Shown here piece by piece: positions 7,406 through 16,074 of a DNA stretch of 24,626 nt. The position numbers were made by a program, and so were the translations under genes. How positions within the stretch are numbered: position 1 is the stretch's first letter; each line of letters begins with the position of its first letter. Source of the stretch: a virus; IMG/VR virus record IMGVR_UViG_3300008108_000402, positions 1 to 24,626 of that record. One strand, 5' to 3'. Under the pieces are notes generated by a model. The model was not told where the DNA came from, searched no databases, and saw only the letters and a program-made list of their open reading frames with translations.

Positions 7406-8116
7406 TTATCCTCCCGGAACTATTCCCGTTGCTCCTATTTGTCTTTCTTGTTCAAGTAATGCCTCAACTTTTGGATCTCTAATTGTTACTCCATAGACAT
7501 CACCAACTTGAGGTCCTGCTGCTTCTCTTGCCGCTGTTCTTGCTCTCAATTCATCAATGGTTAATGGTGTAGTTGGTTTTATTCTATACTGCTCACTAGC
7601 AAATGTTGCCCTCTCTATTGGTTCAATTGCTTGAAGATAATCTGGAACAAAAGAAGCTGTTTCTGGTGGACCAGAAGTATAAGTATCGTCAAAAAGTTGA
7701 AGTCCTCCAGTCTCATCTTGAGGTTGAGACTTTTGAACCTCATTATTGGAATTAATCAATATACCATCTATATATGGTTCTTGACCTGCCATTCCATCAA
7801 GAAAAAATCCAGTAACAAGTGACCCAGAAGATAGTGTTGGAGTATCAATAAATCCACCAATACCAGATCCTCCAGTAACAGGAAGAATTACATTTGCCAT
7901 AGGCAGTTGTTCATCTGGAAGTTCTTTAGTACTTGCAGAATGCAATCCCATATAACGAACTCTATAACGATAACCCCATCCTTTTTGGGATTTAGTTTCA
8001 AAATGGGATGCTTCAATATTGTCTTGCCAAGATTCACTCGAAACAACTCTACCAAACCATCTTGGTAAAGAAGATACCGAATTTAAATCAAAGTTTCCAG
8101 AGTATGCGTTCATCAA
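7406..8116 (-). CDS. gp5-like baseplate hub protein, OB-fold domain without lysozyme (236 aa)
   Basis: Residues about 18-120 follow the layout of the T4 gp5 N-terminal OB fold: 'RWFGRVVSS', 'YRYRVRYMGLHS', 'LPDEQLPMANVILPVTGG', 'GSGIGGFIDTPTLSSGSLV' and 'GFFLDG...PYIDGIL' (compare 'FVGVVEDR', 'RVRVVGLH', 'LPWMSVIQPIT', 'GSVTGPVEGTRVYGHFLD', 'GIVLGT' in T4 gp5). The C-terminal half is Pro-rich and acidic with a helix near the end, and has no lysozyme motif. The family seats the spike on the gp27 trimer. Start: ATG at 8116 overlaps the upstream gene by 4 bases; a second ATG follows immediately. Confidence 0.7.
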   Translation of the reverse strand: MMNAYSGNFDLNSVSSLPRWFGRVVSSESWQDNIEASHFETKSQKGWGYRYRVRYMGLHSASTKELPDEQLPMANVILPVTGGSGIGGFIDTPTLSSGSLVTGFFLDGMAGQEPYIDGILINSNNEVQKSQPQDETGGLQLFDDTYTSGPPETASFVPDYLQAIEPIERATFASEQYRIKPTTPLTIDELRARTAAREAAGPQVGDVYGVTIRDPKVEALLEQERQIGATGIVPGG

Positions 8117-8328
8117 TCCTCATAAACTCTACATTCAAGAGCATCGGGATGAGTGTCGCAATAAAGCTCTAAAGATGTTGGATCGTGATCTACATCTGGA
8201 TGATTTGCTTGATATGTCTCTAGAGCATCAAGTTCATCTTCTAAATGACGACGGCGCTGACCACTGGTATTAGGATTGTCTAACTCATCACGATCATTAT
8301 TAATATGTTGTTGAAGTGACTTTTCCAT
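8113..8328 (-). CDS. Small acidic protein in the hub operon, function unknown (71 aa)
   Basis: MEKSLQQHINNDRDELDNPN opens a charged, helical N-terminal half (RRRHLEDELDALETYQ). An Asp/His/Pro-rich end carries two cysteines (LELYCDTHPDALECRVYED). It sits between the gp27-like and gp5-like genes and overlaps the latter by 4 bases (ATGA), so it is probably translationally coupled and made with the hub. It could be an assembly chaperone or small hub component; that is inference only. No signal peptide or membrane segment. Confidence 0.6.
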   Translation of the reverse strand: MEKSLQQHINNDRDELDNPNTSGQRRRHLEDELDALETYQANHPDVDHDPTSLELYCDTHPDALECRVYED

Positions 8329-8335
8329 TTTAGGA

Positions 8336-9655
8336 TTACTTTCTTCCGATTGATTCTCTCACTAAATTCAATCTTGTGTAACAACTATTTTTAGTTACAC
8401 GATGACATACATCTATTATCATATATATACCACTTTTCTTTCTACCATAAGATTTTGTTGTATTTTCTGTAATTTCTGGAAAATCGCAATGAAGTAAATC
8501 TCCTGCTCTTAAACTCATATCACCTGCTATAGCGATCGATAGTTTAATATTAAATAAGTTATTATATCTCATATAAGACTGTCTAAGAATCTCATCATTA
8601 CTATAATTAATATAAGTTGATTTTGGAAGTTGTGCTTTTAAGTCTTTTCCCGGAACAAGAAATCCAGGATCATCCCACTTATAAGATATTCTTGAATTTT
8701 GTTCTTGTATTTTCAAGTCAGCAGCAATCTTTGGTTGCTCCTTTCCTCCAGTATTAGTTTCGTTAAATTGATTTTTAGAATCAAAAGAGTTTTCTCTGTA
8801 AGAACTCTCATAAGAATTTACTGCTTTCATTTTAGAATTCAATTGAGATCCTGTAAGAAGAACATTTTTTAAATCAATTGCACTATCAAATGAATAGTCT
8901 AAAATTTTTCCATCATATCCAGGCGGAGGAGCTTCTTCAATAATATTATTACGTATTAACTTTCTTTTTGGAGTTTGTTCAAATAGTTTATCTATTGATT
9001 TAAACTTAAATCCGTCATAAGTTTCATAAAAGAAAAATCCAGCAAGATTTCCCTTTGAATTTTGAACATCGGGAACTGATCTTGGACCTAACCAAGTACA
9101 TTTATAAAAAGGTTTTTCAACATTTCCAATAAAACTTAATGCATTTAAAGTTGTATCAATATCAACTTCTTTTTCTGTCTTTAGTATTTCAGTTAAAATT
9201 TTCTCCACTGAATCTGATATCTTACCATCAAATCTTTGTTTAACTCTATATTGTTCCAACTCATTATCAATGGATTCCTTTGAAAACAAGTCAACAGTAA
9301 AGGTTAATTTATTTGTGCTTTCTTCTATATTTCTTGTTTCTTTAATCCTTAATTGTTTTGATCCAGTAAAATCCAATTCAAATTTATTTCCGTCAATAAC
9401 TTTTAGATTTACTTTTTCCCCTACGGTCAAGTTCAAGTCATCTTCTTCAACTATAGCAGAACCCTGACCAGATTTTCTATATCCAGCATCTGCAAAAGTT
9501 GCAGTTGCTCTTACCGAATTGTCCAAAATACTTTCATAGTATTGAAGTTCTATAATAGCACTTGAAACATCAAGAGGATCATTATAGTTTGAATAAAATT
9601 CAAACAATTTTATCTGAGATTCACCCGCTTGTGCGGCGCGATTTGCTGAGGGCAT
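8336..9655 (-). CDS. Baseplate hub protein, gp27-like (439 aa)
   Basis: The first 160 residues show the beta-rich pattern of gp27/gpD-type hub proteins: 'SSAIIELQYYESILDNSVRA', 'VGEKVNLKVIDG' and 'NKLTFTVDLFSKESIDNE'. Then comes a helical insert ('SDSVEKILTEIL'). The C-terminal part (about 365-430) ends in strands with 'IAGDMSLRAGDLLHCDFP' and 'GIYMIIDVCHRVTKN', a typical hub ending in which the spike-binding barrel presents a final beta strand. Length is close to T4 gp27 (391 aa). Its place beside the gp5-like gene and after gp26/gp51 matches the T4 hub gene cluster. The assignment rests on pattern and synteny, not on strong identity. Confidence 0.6.
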   Translation of the reverse strand: MPSANRAAQAGESQIKLFEFYSNYNDPLDVSSAIIELQYYESILDNSVRATATFADAGYRKSGQGSAIVEEDDLNLTVGEKVNLKVIDGNKFELDFTGSKQLRIKETRNIEESTNKLTFTVDLFSKESIDNELEQYRVKQRFDGKISDSVEKILTEILKTEKEVDIDTTLNALSFIGNVEKPFYKCTWLGPRSVPDVQNSKGNLAGFFFYETYDGFKFKSIDKLFEQTPKRKLIRNNIIEEAPPPGYDGKILDYSFDSAIDLKNVLLTGSQLNSKMKAVNSYESSYRENSFDSKNQFNETNTGGKEQPKIAADLKIQEQNSRISYKWDDPGFLVPGKDLKAQLPKSTYINYSNDEILRQSYMRYNNLFNIKLSIAIAGDMSLRAGDLLHCDFPEITENTTKSYGRKKSGIYMIIDVCHRVTKNSCYTRLNLVRESIGRK

Positions 9656-9656
9656 C

Positions 9657-12600
9657 TTATCCTCTACTTAAACTTTGCATATTACTACTATTTACTCCAC
9701 CAGCAACTAAAAATGTGGTAGTCTTATTTCCACCCCTTGACATAGGTAATGGAACTGTCTTTTCAATAATGATTGGTTGAATAGCAATTCTCATTCCTCC
9801 TTCAGAATATGATGGGTAAGAAGTAATTGATGACGTTTTATCTTTTGGTGATTGTTTAGGAATAAGTCCGCCGCCTTGTCTTTGTATTATTCCACCACCA
9901 GTAGGTTTTAAATCACCAACTCTTCTATAGGTAACTATTCCCTTTCCACCTCGACCATCTACAGTAATTCCAAGTGCCTTTGCTGCTCCATACGAAAGAT
10001 CAAGATCCCTTGGGTCTTTTATTCCTGCTGTATTGCCAGGTCCAAAATTTCCACGATCATTCCCTCGAACTAATACAGTTTTGCCATTATAAGTAACCTC
10101 ATACATTCCAAAAGGAAGTCCATCTCTTAATGCAGTAGAAAAAGCATTTTCATCGAACACTTGTCCACTTGCAGTTTTTCTTCCATGCCAATAAGTATCA
10201 TACGGACCACCATAAAAACTTGATGAACCGCTTTTTTGATCTGCAGGTTGTTGCCCGGGTAATTTTAGTGATGTAGGTGAAGTTGGAGACTGAGTTTTTC
10301 TATACTCTTCAAGAACTTTTAAAAATCTTTGATCAGTCCTATCTATTTCAGAGGGCATTCCTGTTTGAGGATCTACTCTATAAACTCTCCACTTATTGTT
10401 ATCTCTAGCAATAATATAATCTTCATTATTGTACTTTACTCTTTTTTGCTGTCCCTCTTTTATTCCATAATTTTGCGCGTCTGGTATTTGAGGTTGTTGC
10501 TTTGGTAACTGGACTTGCGGTTTTGGTGGCTCAAGTCTTCCACCACCAACATAAACAAAATGCCAGGGCTCACCAGTTTCTGGAGGCCAATACCAACCAT
10601 ATTGCCTACCTTTGGATCTTACCCAATTTTGAGCTGCTTCTGGATACAAATCTATTGCTTTACCTAAACCATGATCAGATTTTCCTGGAAGTGCAGCTAA
10701 AGCACCTTTTCCTTTTTTATACGCATCATATAGTTCTGCTTGATGTTCATAAGTTCTATAAGCACTTTCTAAATCAAAATAAACTTTATCTTTTGCAGCA
10801 TCTGCTTTCATCTTTAAATATGCATTTGCAGCTGGAGTCCATAACATACACCCACCACGACACCTACCAGCACCAACAGATTTTAATTGAGAAGTTGGTA
10901 ATTTGCCATTCTGCCCGGTAGGATTAGCACCGCCACCAGGACCACCACCAGGACCTCTTGGAGGTGGTGATGTTGGACCAGTCTCTCCAGGTTGTTTTTT
11001 CTTTGGTATTATAGTTAATTGTTTTTTAACTTCACGAATTGCTACGTTTACTTTATTTTTAATATCATCTTTGATCATTGAAAGTATTTTCATTTCTGGT
11101 TCTACCATACCAGAAGTTCTTGTCACAGATCCACCGGTCTGCATAGTAGATATTTGGCGTCCAATCCCAGAAACACCTTGAGTTGCACGACCCATAAGCA
11201 TTGTGAAATTATCAAATATATTTTCAATAGCGGAAGAAAAACTTTCAATTGTGGAGTTAGATATGTTTTGACCCAAAGCAACATCAACAGCACCTCCCAT
11301 CAATGCACCAATTCCAAAAGGAATATCTTTTAAAATATTGGCAACGTTGGTTAATGCCCTATAAGGATTTGGTTTATTTTTAAGTTTTTCATATTCTTTT
11401 TCATAGTCAGCATAAGTTCCTGCGTGACCAGCCAAATTCCACTCAGCAACATTTAGTTTTCTTGAGGGATCTGGATATAACTTTTGAATTTTATTTTTTC
11501 CACCAACATCCTTACCGGGTTGAGTTGATTGGGGAGCAACAAATTTCCTTTTTCGTTTCTGAACTTTTAAGGTCCTACCCGATTGACCAACAATCTGTCC
11601 ACCAGTTGCATAACGTCTAATTCTTCCACCACTTCTTTGAGTTTGTACTGATGATTGTGGTTTTTTATTTTCAAAAAGAACATCATATAATTTTCCTGCA
11701 AGTTCAGCACCAGCATAACCACCAATAAACGTTCCAAAACCTGGCATAATTAAAGAACCAACTGCACCCAGTAGTAGCGTACCAACACCCCTAAAAGCAG
11801 CCTTACCTACAGGATCTCCAAGAGCCCAAGAAAGACCAAACTCAATAAGTCCACCAAGTAAGGGCAATCTTGACAATGGACCTTTTACAAGTCTCAATAA
11901 TTGTCTTGTTGACTGTCTTCCTATAACTGCTCTTGATGTTTTTAGTGCTGCTGCTTTTCCTGCTCTTCCAACTCCTTCTAAGGGTCCTACTGATCCTCTT
12001 GGGGATGTTGGTGATTTTGGTGATTTTGGTGGTCTATATTTTCTTGCATTATTTGCAAAGGTATTAATAGCACCAGTAAGGGCCATTCCACCAATCAAAA
12101 CATAATTAATATATTCATTTAACTTTCCAGACAACCTATCAAAGTCTTCCTGTGCTTTTTCTCCACCAATAGTTTTTACAAGTCCACGAATTTTATCATA
12201 AGTTTCATATCCACGATCTATAAAATTCACAACAGATTCCAACATAAATTTAAATATATTCTCCACAACACCATAAATTGGAGTAATAATTTTAACTATT
12301 CCAAGTAATTTGGGAAGTTGGTCTTGAAATTTGGTAAATAACCAACCAAGAGCAGTAAAGAATAAAAATCTTTTTATCCTATCCAGAAAACTCATTCCAG
12401 GAAGAGATACGGATGGTAAATTAAATTTTTTACTTTCCTTTGGAGTTTCTAGTTTTGTCTCTCTCTCTTCATTTTTTTCTTGATCCCGTCTTAGTCTCCT
12501 AGTTCTTTCTGTTTTTTGATCTTCAGTCAGAACAGATTTTAAAAGAGTATCAATATCAATTAAAGATCTTTTGATAATGTCTACATTTTCTTCACTTTGA

Positions 12601-12761
12601 GATTGTGATAATCTTGTTATTTTGTTTACATCTATAGTTTTCTTTTTGATTAATATATTTTTTGATGATGATTTTTTTATAGATGTTGCAGATTTTGCAA
12701 ATTTTACAATTGCAGATGCCGATTTAGATGTAGGTAAAAGTTTTTGAGTATTGATGACCAT
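9657..12761 (-). CDS. Large hub/tail protein with M15-peptidase-like and RlpA-like domains (1034 aa)
   Basis: The N-terminal 115 residues are very basic and charged. A hydrophobic segment (DRIKRFLFFTALGWLFTKF, about 127-145) and helical and Gly-rich regions follow (about 300-350, 'GVGTLLLGAVGSLIMPGFG'). Residues about 640-740 contain 'SAYRTYEHQAELYDAY', 'KSDHGLGKAIDLYP' and 'EPWHFVYVG', the S-x-H...D and E-x-W-H signatures of zinc D-Ala-D-Ala/L-Ala-D-Glu peptidases (M15). Residues about 845-950 contain 'FYGG...WHGRKTASGQVFDE', 'LPFGMYEV', 'VRGNDRGNF' and 'DLDLSYGAAKALG', an RlpA-like double-psi barrel. Peptidoglycan digestion during infection is the likely task. The start overlaps the upstream stop by 1 base. 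The N-terminus resembles that of the 790-aa protein. Confidence 0.75.
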   Translation of the reverse strand: MVINTQKLLPTSKSASAIVKFAKSATSIKKSSSKNILIKKKTIDVNKITRLSQSQSEENVDIIKRSLIDIDTLLKSVLTEDQKTERTRRLRRDQEKNEERETKLETPKESKKFNLPSVSLPGMSFLDRIKRFLFFTALGWLFTKFQDQLPKLLGIVKIITPIYGVVENIFKFMLESVVNFIDRGYETYDKIRGLVKTIGGEKAQEDFDRLSGKLNEYINYVLIGGMALTGAINTFANNARKYRPPKSPKSPTSPRGSVGPLEGVGRAGKAAALKTSRAVIGRQSTRQLLRLVKGPLSRLPLLGGLIEFGLSWALGDPVGKAAFRGVGTLLLGAVGSLIMPGFGTFIGGYAGAELAGKLYDVLFENKKPQSSVQTQRSGGRIRRYATGGQIVGQSGRTLKVQKRKRKFVAPQSTQPGKDVGGKNKIQKLYPDPSRKLNVAEWNLAGHAGTYADYEKEYEKLKNKPNPYRALTNVANILKDIPFGIGALMGGAVDVALGQNISNSTIESFSSAIENIFDNFTMLMGRATQGVSGIGRQISTMQTGGSVTRTSGMVEPEMKILSMIKDDIKNKVNVAIREVKKQLTIIPKKKQPGETGPTSPPPRGPGGGPGGGANPTGQNGKLPTSQLKSVGAGRCRGGCMLWTPAANAYLKMKADAAKDKVYFDLESAYRTYEHQAELYDAYKKGKGALAALPGKSDHGLGKAIDLYPEAAQNWVRSKGRQYGWYWPPETGEPWHFVYVGGGRLEPPKPQVQLPKQQPQIPDAQNYGIKEGQQKRVKYNNEDYIIARDNNKWRVYRVDPQTGMPSEIDRTDQRFLKVLEEYRKTQSPTSPTSLKLPGQQPADQKSGSSSFYGGPYDTYWHGRKTASGQVFDENAFSTALRDGLPFGMYEVTYNGKTVLVRGNDRGNFGPGNTAGIKDPRDLDLSYGAAKALGITVDGRGGKGIVTYRRVGDLKPTGGGIIQRQGGGLIPKQSPKDKTSSITSYPSYSEGGMRIAIQPIIIEKTVPLPMSRGGNKTTTFLVAGGVNSSNMQSLSRG

Positions 12762-15133
12762 TATCCAACAATCCCATAAAGTCCAACATTTATAGATCTT
12801 TCATCAGCGCCACCACTAGGAGAAGTTGCTGAAAAGGATGGAACACGAGATCCAGCAGCAGATGCACCCTTCATCCCCCCAGATGCAGATTGAACAATTG
12901 GAGGTAATGTAACCATAGAACCTTGACCTGTTCGTGAAAGAGGTGTAATTTGTGGTCGATTTATATTTCTTTTTCCAAGTTTTGCAGCATTGGAATTTCT
13001 ATCCGTTAGAGATACAAGTTTATCAATTAGAGATGTTCCAAGAGTTGATACAGTATTTACTGGTAAAACATATTCTCCTGGTTGCAGAAAAGCAAGTTGT
13101 CTATCTGCAGTTGTACCTGGAATATTTCTTTCACCAAACATTCCATAATTTTCTGTGACTTTTCCGCCACCTTGTTTCTTTTGGATGGTTCTTGATGCAC
13201 CACCAAACCAACCAAAAGGATCATACCAAGGACGTTTTTTAATTAATTTTTCTTTATTTTCTTTTGGATTTGTTTTTGCTGCTAAAGGTAATAAATTTAA
13301 AGGTATATTTGCTGCAGCATTTCTTCTTTCTTTATCATAACGACTTCCCTCCAATGTCCAAGGAGAGAAGAAATTTGATGTTGGATTTCTTAAGACATCA
13401 CCAGATTTCATATTTTTTTGTTGAGAAGTTCCTAAGAAAAATGGTCTACCTCCAACATGTTTTTGAGCTTGTGATTGTAATTTTGGATTTCTTAATGCAG
13501 ATTCTGTGGCATTGATCTGCATCAATGCATCTTCCAAAGACCATCCATATTTTTTACCCTTTTCAGAATTCATAACCGCAATTGCAGCACTTTTTTTGTC
13601 AGTTATTCCCATCCAATCTGAGGAATTTGAAAAAGTTGGTTGATATTGTTTAGATGCGGTTATAATACCCTTTAAACTATTTGATGTTTGAAGAAAATTT
13701 TCCCCATACTGAGATGCTGCATGAAGTCTATTATAAAGTGACTGAGCAACATCTGCTCTTCCCTGAGGTTTATCATCTTCCAATGAAGCAATAGCTAGAA
13801 GTGCATGATAGTCTGCTGCACTTATTTTTGGAATTTGTACTTTATTACTACCAACAACACCACCATTTTTAAATAATCTACCAAATCTTGGTTGGTTAGA
13901 ACCAGAACCACCATAATGCCTATTAAGACCCAAAAATGTATCTGCACCAACTGCATCAACAGTTCTTTTATTAATTACAATTTCTCCAGGTTGAGCTGCA
14001 ATTAATTGAGTATCAGCACCAAATCCAGATATCCTGTGTCCAGTATTGTGATCAATACCATGATAACCATCTAACACTGACCCTCCACGAGCAGCACCTT
14101 GAAGAAGTCCATAAGGTGTAGTTGGTCCCATACTTCCTGTACTAGGAACCTTATCTGTCATAGTATCAGTTCCCTGAACACCAAGACCCTTTCCTGTTTG
14201 TGCTCTTGCTTTATTTGCTGACTGAACAGATGCTGCTTTTCTTTGTCCTGTGATTTCATTTGCAGCAACACCTAAACCAATAGCAGCAGCAGGAACAGCA
14301 ACCCAAGGATTTAGTAAAACTCTACCCAATCCTTTAATAGCACCTGCGATTTTTGGTATTGCTCCAATTAACTTTCCAGTTAATCCACCAACAATTGATA
14401 AGATACCTCTTACAAATTTACCAAAAGGAGTAAAGAATAAAACAAATGCCCCAAGTAAAGTGGGCCACCAATCTTTTATAAACCTTTTTAGAGTTTCTAC
14501 TTTCTTTTTATTTTTGGGATCTTTAAACCAACCAGTTAATTGAGTAAATGCTCTACCCAATAAAGTAAAGAAAATAAATTTCCAAATACGATCTATGATA
14601 CCTTGAAAAGGAGAAACAAATTTCTTTACTGCATTAGATACTGCAGACATTCCTTTTTTTACAGTTTCTAATCCTGCCTCTCTTTTTGATCTTTTTTTTG
14701 CTTCATAATTTCTTCGTTCATCTTCACTAGCACCTTCCCTAAAATTTAAAAATGAAGATAATGTATTTTTAATTGAATCTAATGGCCCTTGAAGTGGTGA
14801 TAAGTTTACTAATTGGGATTGTGGCGCTTGTACTGCTGACGGAGCAATTAAAGGTGTAGATATTGGTTGAACAGATGGTTTTAAAAACTTTGTAGTTGTT
14901 ATATTATCTGCTGTTATTTTTTTTGGTTTAGGTTTAAATCTCCCTTTTTTTCCTCTTACTCTTTTTCTTTCATTTGCAAGCAAAGCAAGTTCCTCTGGAG
15001 GAAATCGATTCGCACCAGAAACCATTGCTTCTCTGATTAGAGTGAGATAGGTATCATAATCTAAGTCAAAAACATCACTAAGACCCAATAGCCTCAAAAT
15101 TCTTTCATCAATTTTTTCGGATACTGAGTTCAT
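12761..15133 (-). CDS. Tape-measure-like tail protein with SleB-like hydrolase domain (790 aa)
   Basis: Hydrophobic helices lie at about 181-197 (RIWKFIFFTLLGRAFTQL), 218-260 (WWPTLLGAFVLFFTPFGKF) and 280-295. Two copies of a Pro-Gly-Glu module occur: 'ADTQLIAAQPGEIVINKRTV' (about 372-390) and 'ADRQLAFLQPGEYVLPVNTV' (about 676-694). PGE(F/Y)V modules beside Gly-Gly stretches are typical of tail tape-measure proteins. Residues about 430-590 ('HALLAIASLEDDKPQGRADV', 'AQSLYNRL', 'GIITASKQYQPTF') match the layout of SleB/CwlJ cell-wall hydrolases, with a candidate catalytic Glu in ASLED. The gene follows gp26-gp51, where T4 encodes hub and tape-measure proteins (27-28-29). The exact T4 counterpart cannot be fixed. 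Confidence 0.65.
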   Translation of the reverse strand: MNSVSEKIDERILRLLGLSDVFDLDYDTYLTLIREAMVSGANRFPPEELALLANERKRVRGKKGRFKPKPKKITADNITTTKFLKPSVQPISTPLIAPSAVQAPQSQLVNLSPLQGPLDSIKNTLSSFLNFREGASEDERRNYEAKKRSKREAGLETVKKGMSAVSNAVKKFVSPFQGIIDRIWKFIFFTLLGRAFTQLTGWFKDPKNKKKVETLKRFIKDWWPTLLGAFVLFFTPFGKFVRGILSIVGGLTGKLIGAIPKIAGAIKGLGRVLLNPWVAVPAAAIGLGVAANEITGQRKAASVQSANKARAQTGKGLGVQGTDTMTDKVPSTGSMGPTTPYGLLQGAARGGSVLDGYHGIDHNTGHRISGFGADTQLIAAQPGEIVINKRTVDAVGADTFLGLNRHYGGSGSNQPRFGRLFKNGGVVGSNKVQIPKISAADYHALLAIASLEDDKPQGRADVAQSLYNRLHAASQYGENFLQTSNSLKGIITASKQYQPTFSNSSDWMGITDKKSAAIAVMNSEKGKKYGWSLEDALMQINATESALRNPKLQSQAQKHVGGRPFFLGTSQQKNMKSGDVLRNPTSNFFSPWTLEGSRYDKERRNAAANIPLNLLPLAAKTNPKENKEKLIKKRPWYDPFGWFGGASRTIQKKQGGGKVTENYGMFGERNIPGTTADRQLAFLQPGEYVLPVNTVSTLGTSLIDKLVSLTDRNSNAAKLGKRNINRPQITPLSRTGQGSMVTLPPIVQSASGGMKGASAAGSRVPSFSATSPSGGADERSINVGLYGIVG

Positions 15134-15137
15134 TTTA

Positions 15138-15311
15138 TCAGCGTTGTTGTTGTTGCTTGAGTTCCTCTTCCTCTAAATGAATCTTGAGAAGACCTACATA
15201 GATGTCTCTTTCCCAAGGAATCATATTCTCAATCTCTGTTAATGAATATTTATGGTATTGTATCAGAGCAAAATTGAGTCTAAAGTAATTCTCAAGATCC
15301 ATATGAGACAT
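15138..15311 (-). CDS. 51: Baseplate hub assembly protein gp51-like (57 aa)
   Basis: A short frame: ATG at 15311-15309, reading MSHMDLENYFRLNFALIQYH then KYSLTEIENMIPWERDIYV, and TGA at 15140-15138. It fills the gap between gp26 (2 bases upstream) and the 790-aa gene (4 bases downstream). The 'Y-x-L-T-E-I-E-x-M-I-P-W-E-R-x-I-Y' phrase is the pattern of the small T4-like proteins annotated as gp51, a catalyst of hub assembly; T4 gene order 26-51 agrees. A second in-frame ATG at codon 4 is also possible. Ends in a Gln-rich tail. Confidence 0.75.
   Translation of the reverse strand: MSHMDLENYFRLNFALIQYHKYSLTEIENMIPWERDIYVGLLKIHLEEEELKQQQQR
15247..15254 (-). promoter_or_regulatory. Possible internal late promoter CATAAATA
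   Basis: The minus strand reads CATAAATA inside the gp51 gene, 7/8 to the T4 late box. It lies about 115 bases upstream of the 790-aa gene, so it may boost that gene. It is inside coding sequence and could be chance. Confidence 0.25.
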
Positions 15312-15313
15312 TC

Positions 15314-16033
15314 CTATGCGAAAAAACTTGAAAGTCCCTCCAACGTAACTTCACTCTCAACACCAGTTATTGGGTTTTCAATCTTAACTGCATGAGATAA
15401 CTTAGGCATAGTTTCAAAGAACTTTTCAATTTGCTTAAACTGAGATGAATTCATTTGATCTAAAAATTCCATCAGTTCCTTTTTGGTCACATCAGAAGTA
15501 GACCAAACTTCATCTTCAGTATAAATCTTATCAATACAAGAACCAATCAGTTCAAATGACTGATCCATCGTATTGTCAGAATTAAAATCAAAATTGCTCT
15601 TAATAAACTGATCAAGTGATGGATACTTCATTTCCATCATAATATTTTCGTCAAGTTTAATTTGTTTATTATGATCCGAATTCTTTTGAACTCCAATATC
15701 GTCTACATTGATTTTTACAGGAACTGTAGTCTCACCATCATCAGGACAAATGATAGTGACCTCAATTTCTTCTCCTACAGATTTTCCACGAATATTCAGA
15801 AAAAGGTATTCAATATCAAATGTTGGAAGCGATTCTACTTTAACTCCCCTCGTTTCAATACAACTTTTAATGACAGTTTTAATTGCTGTGGTGATCTGTT
15901 TTGTATCTTCCGATTCTAATGCAAGAACTAAAAGTTTTTCTTCTCTTACAAGGAAGGGTCTATACTTAATTGTTTGTCCGTTGGATGGCAACTCAAGTTC
16001 ATAAGTTGGCGTAGAAATCTTAGGTAAAGGCAT
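15314..16033 (-). CDS. 26: Baseplate hub subunit gp26-like (239 aa)
   Basis: Begins MPLPKISTPTYELELPSNGQ, then 'IKYRPFLVREEKLLVLALES' and 'TTAIKTVIKSCI', the pattern of gp26-family proteins of cyanophages. The middle (about 85-120) is beta-rich ('EIEVTIICPDDGETTVPVKI') and the C-terminal half is helical. It is slightly longer than T4 gp26 (208 aa). In T4, gp26 belongs to the central hub assembly, and gene 51 follows it as it does here. A late-promoter-like CTAAATA lies 28 bases upstream (16061-16067). Stop TAG at 15316-15314 is 2 bases from the gp51 start. Confidence 0.8.
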   Translation of the reverse strand: MPLPKISTPTYELELPSNGQTIKYRPFLVREEKLLVLALESEDTKQITTAIKTVIKSCIETRGVKVESLPTFDIEYLFLNIRGKSVGEEIEVTIICPDDGETTVPVKINVDDIGVQKNSDHNKQIKLDENIMMEMKYPSLDQFIKSNFDFNSDNTMDQSFELIGSCIDKIYTEDEVWSTSDVTKKELMEFLDQMNSSQFKQIEKFFETMPKLSHAVKIENPITGVESEVTLEGLSSFFA

Positions 16034-16060
16034 AATGTCCTATAGAAACTTCAGTGTGAT

Positions 16061-16067
16061 TATTTAG
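16061..16067 (-). promoter_or_regulatory. Late-promoter-like CTAAATA before gp26
   Basis: The minus strand reads CTAAATAATC in the 41-base gap between the gp54-like gene and gp26. Spacing of 28 bases to the gp26 ATG suits a T4-type late promoter. It probably drives gp26, gp51 and the hub genes after them. Confidence 0.45.
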
Positions 16068-16074
16068 AATGGAT

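Noticed and set aside
7406-8116. Complete T4-type gp5 lysozyme
   Set aside because: Only the OB domain is recognisable; there is no lysozyme catalytic region in the C-terminal half.
10502-10921. 139-codon plus-strand open frame opposite the 1034-aa gene
   Set aside because: It is antisense to a clear M15-like domain, is His/Leu-rich low-quality sequence, and has no ribosome site or homology; a shadow frame.
14250-14543. 97-codon plus-strand open frame opposite the 790-aa gene
   Set aside because: Its composition mirrors the hydrophobic helices of the real gene on the other strand; no independent coding signal.
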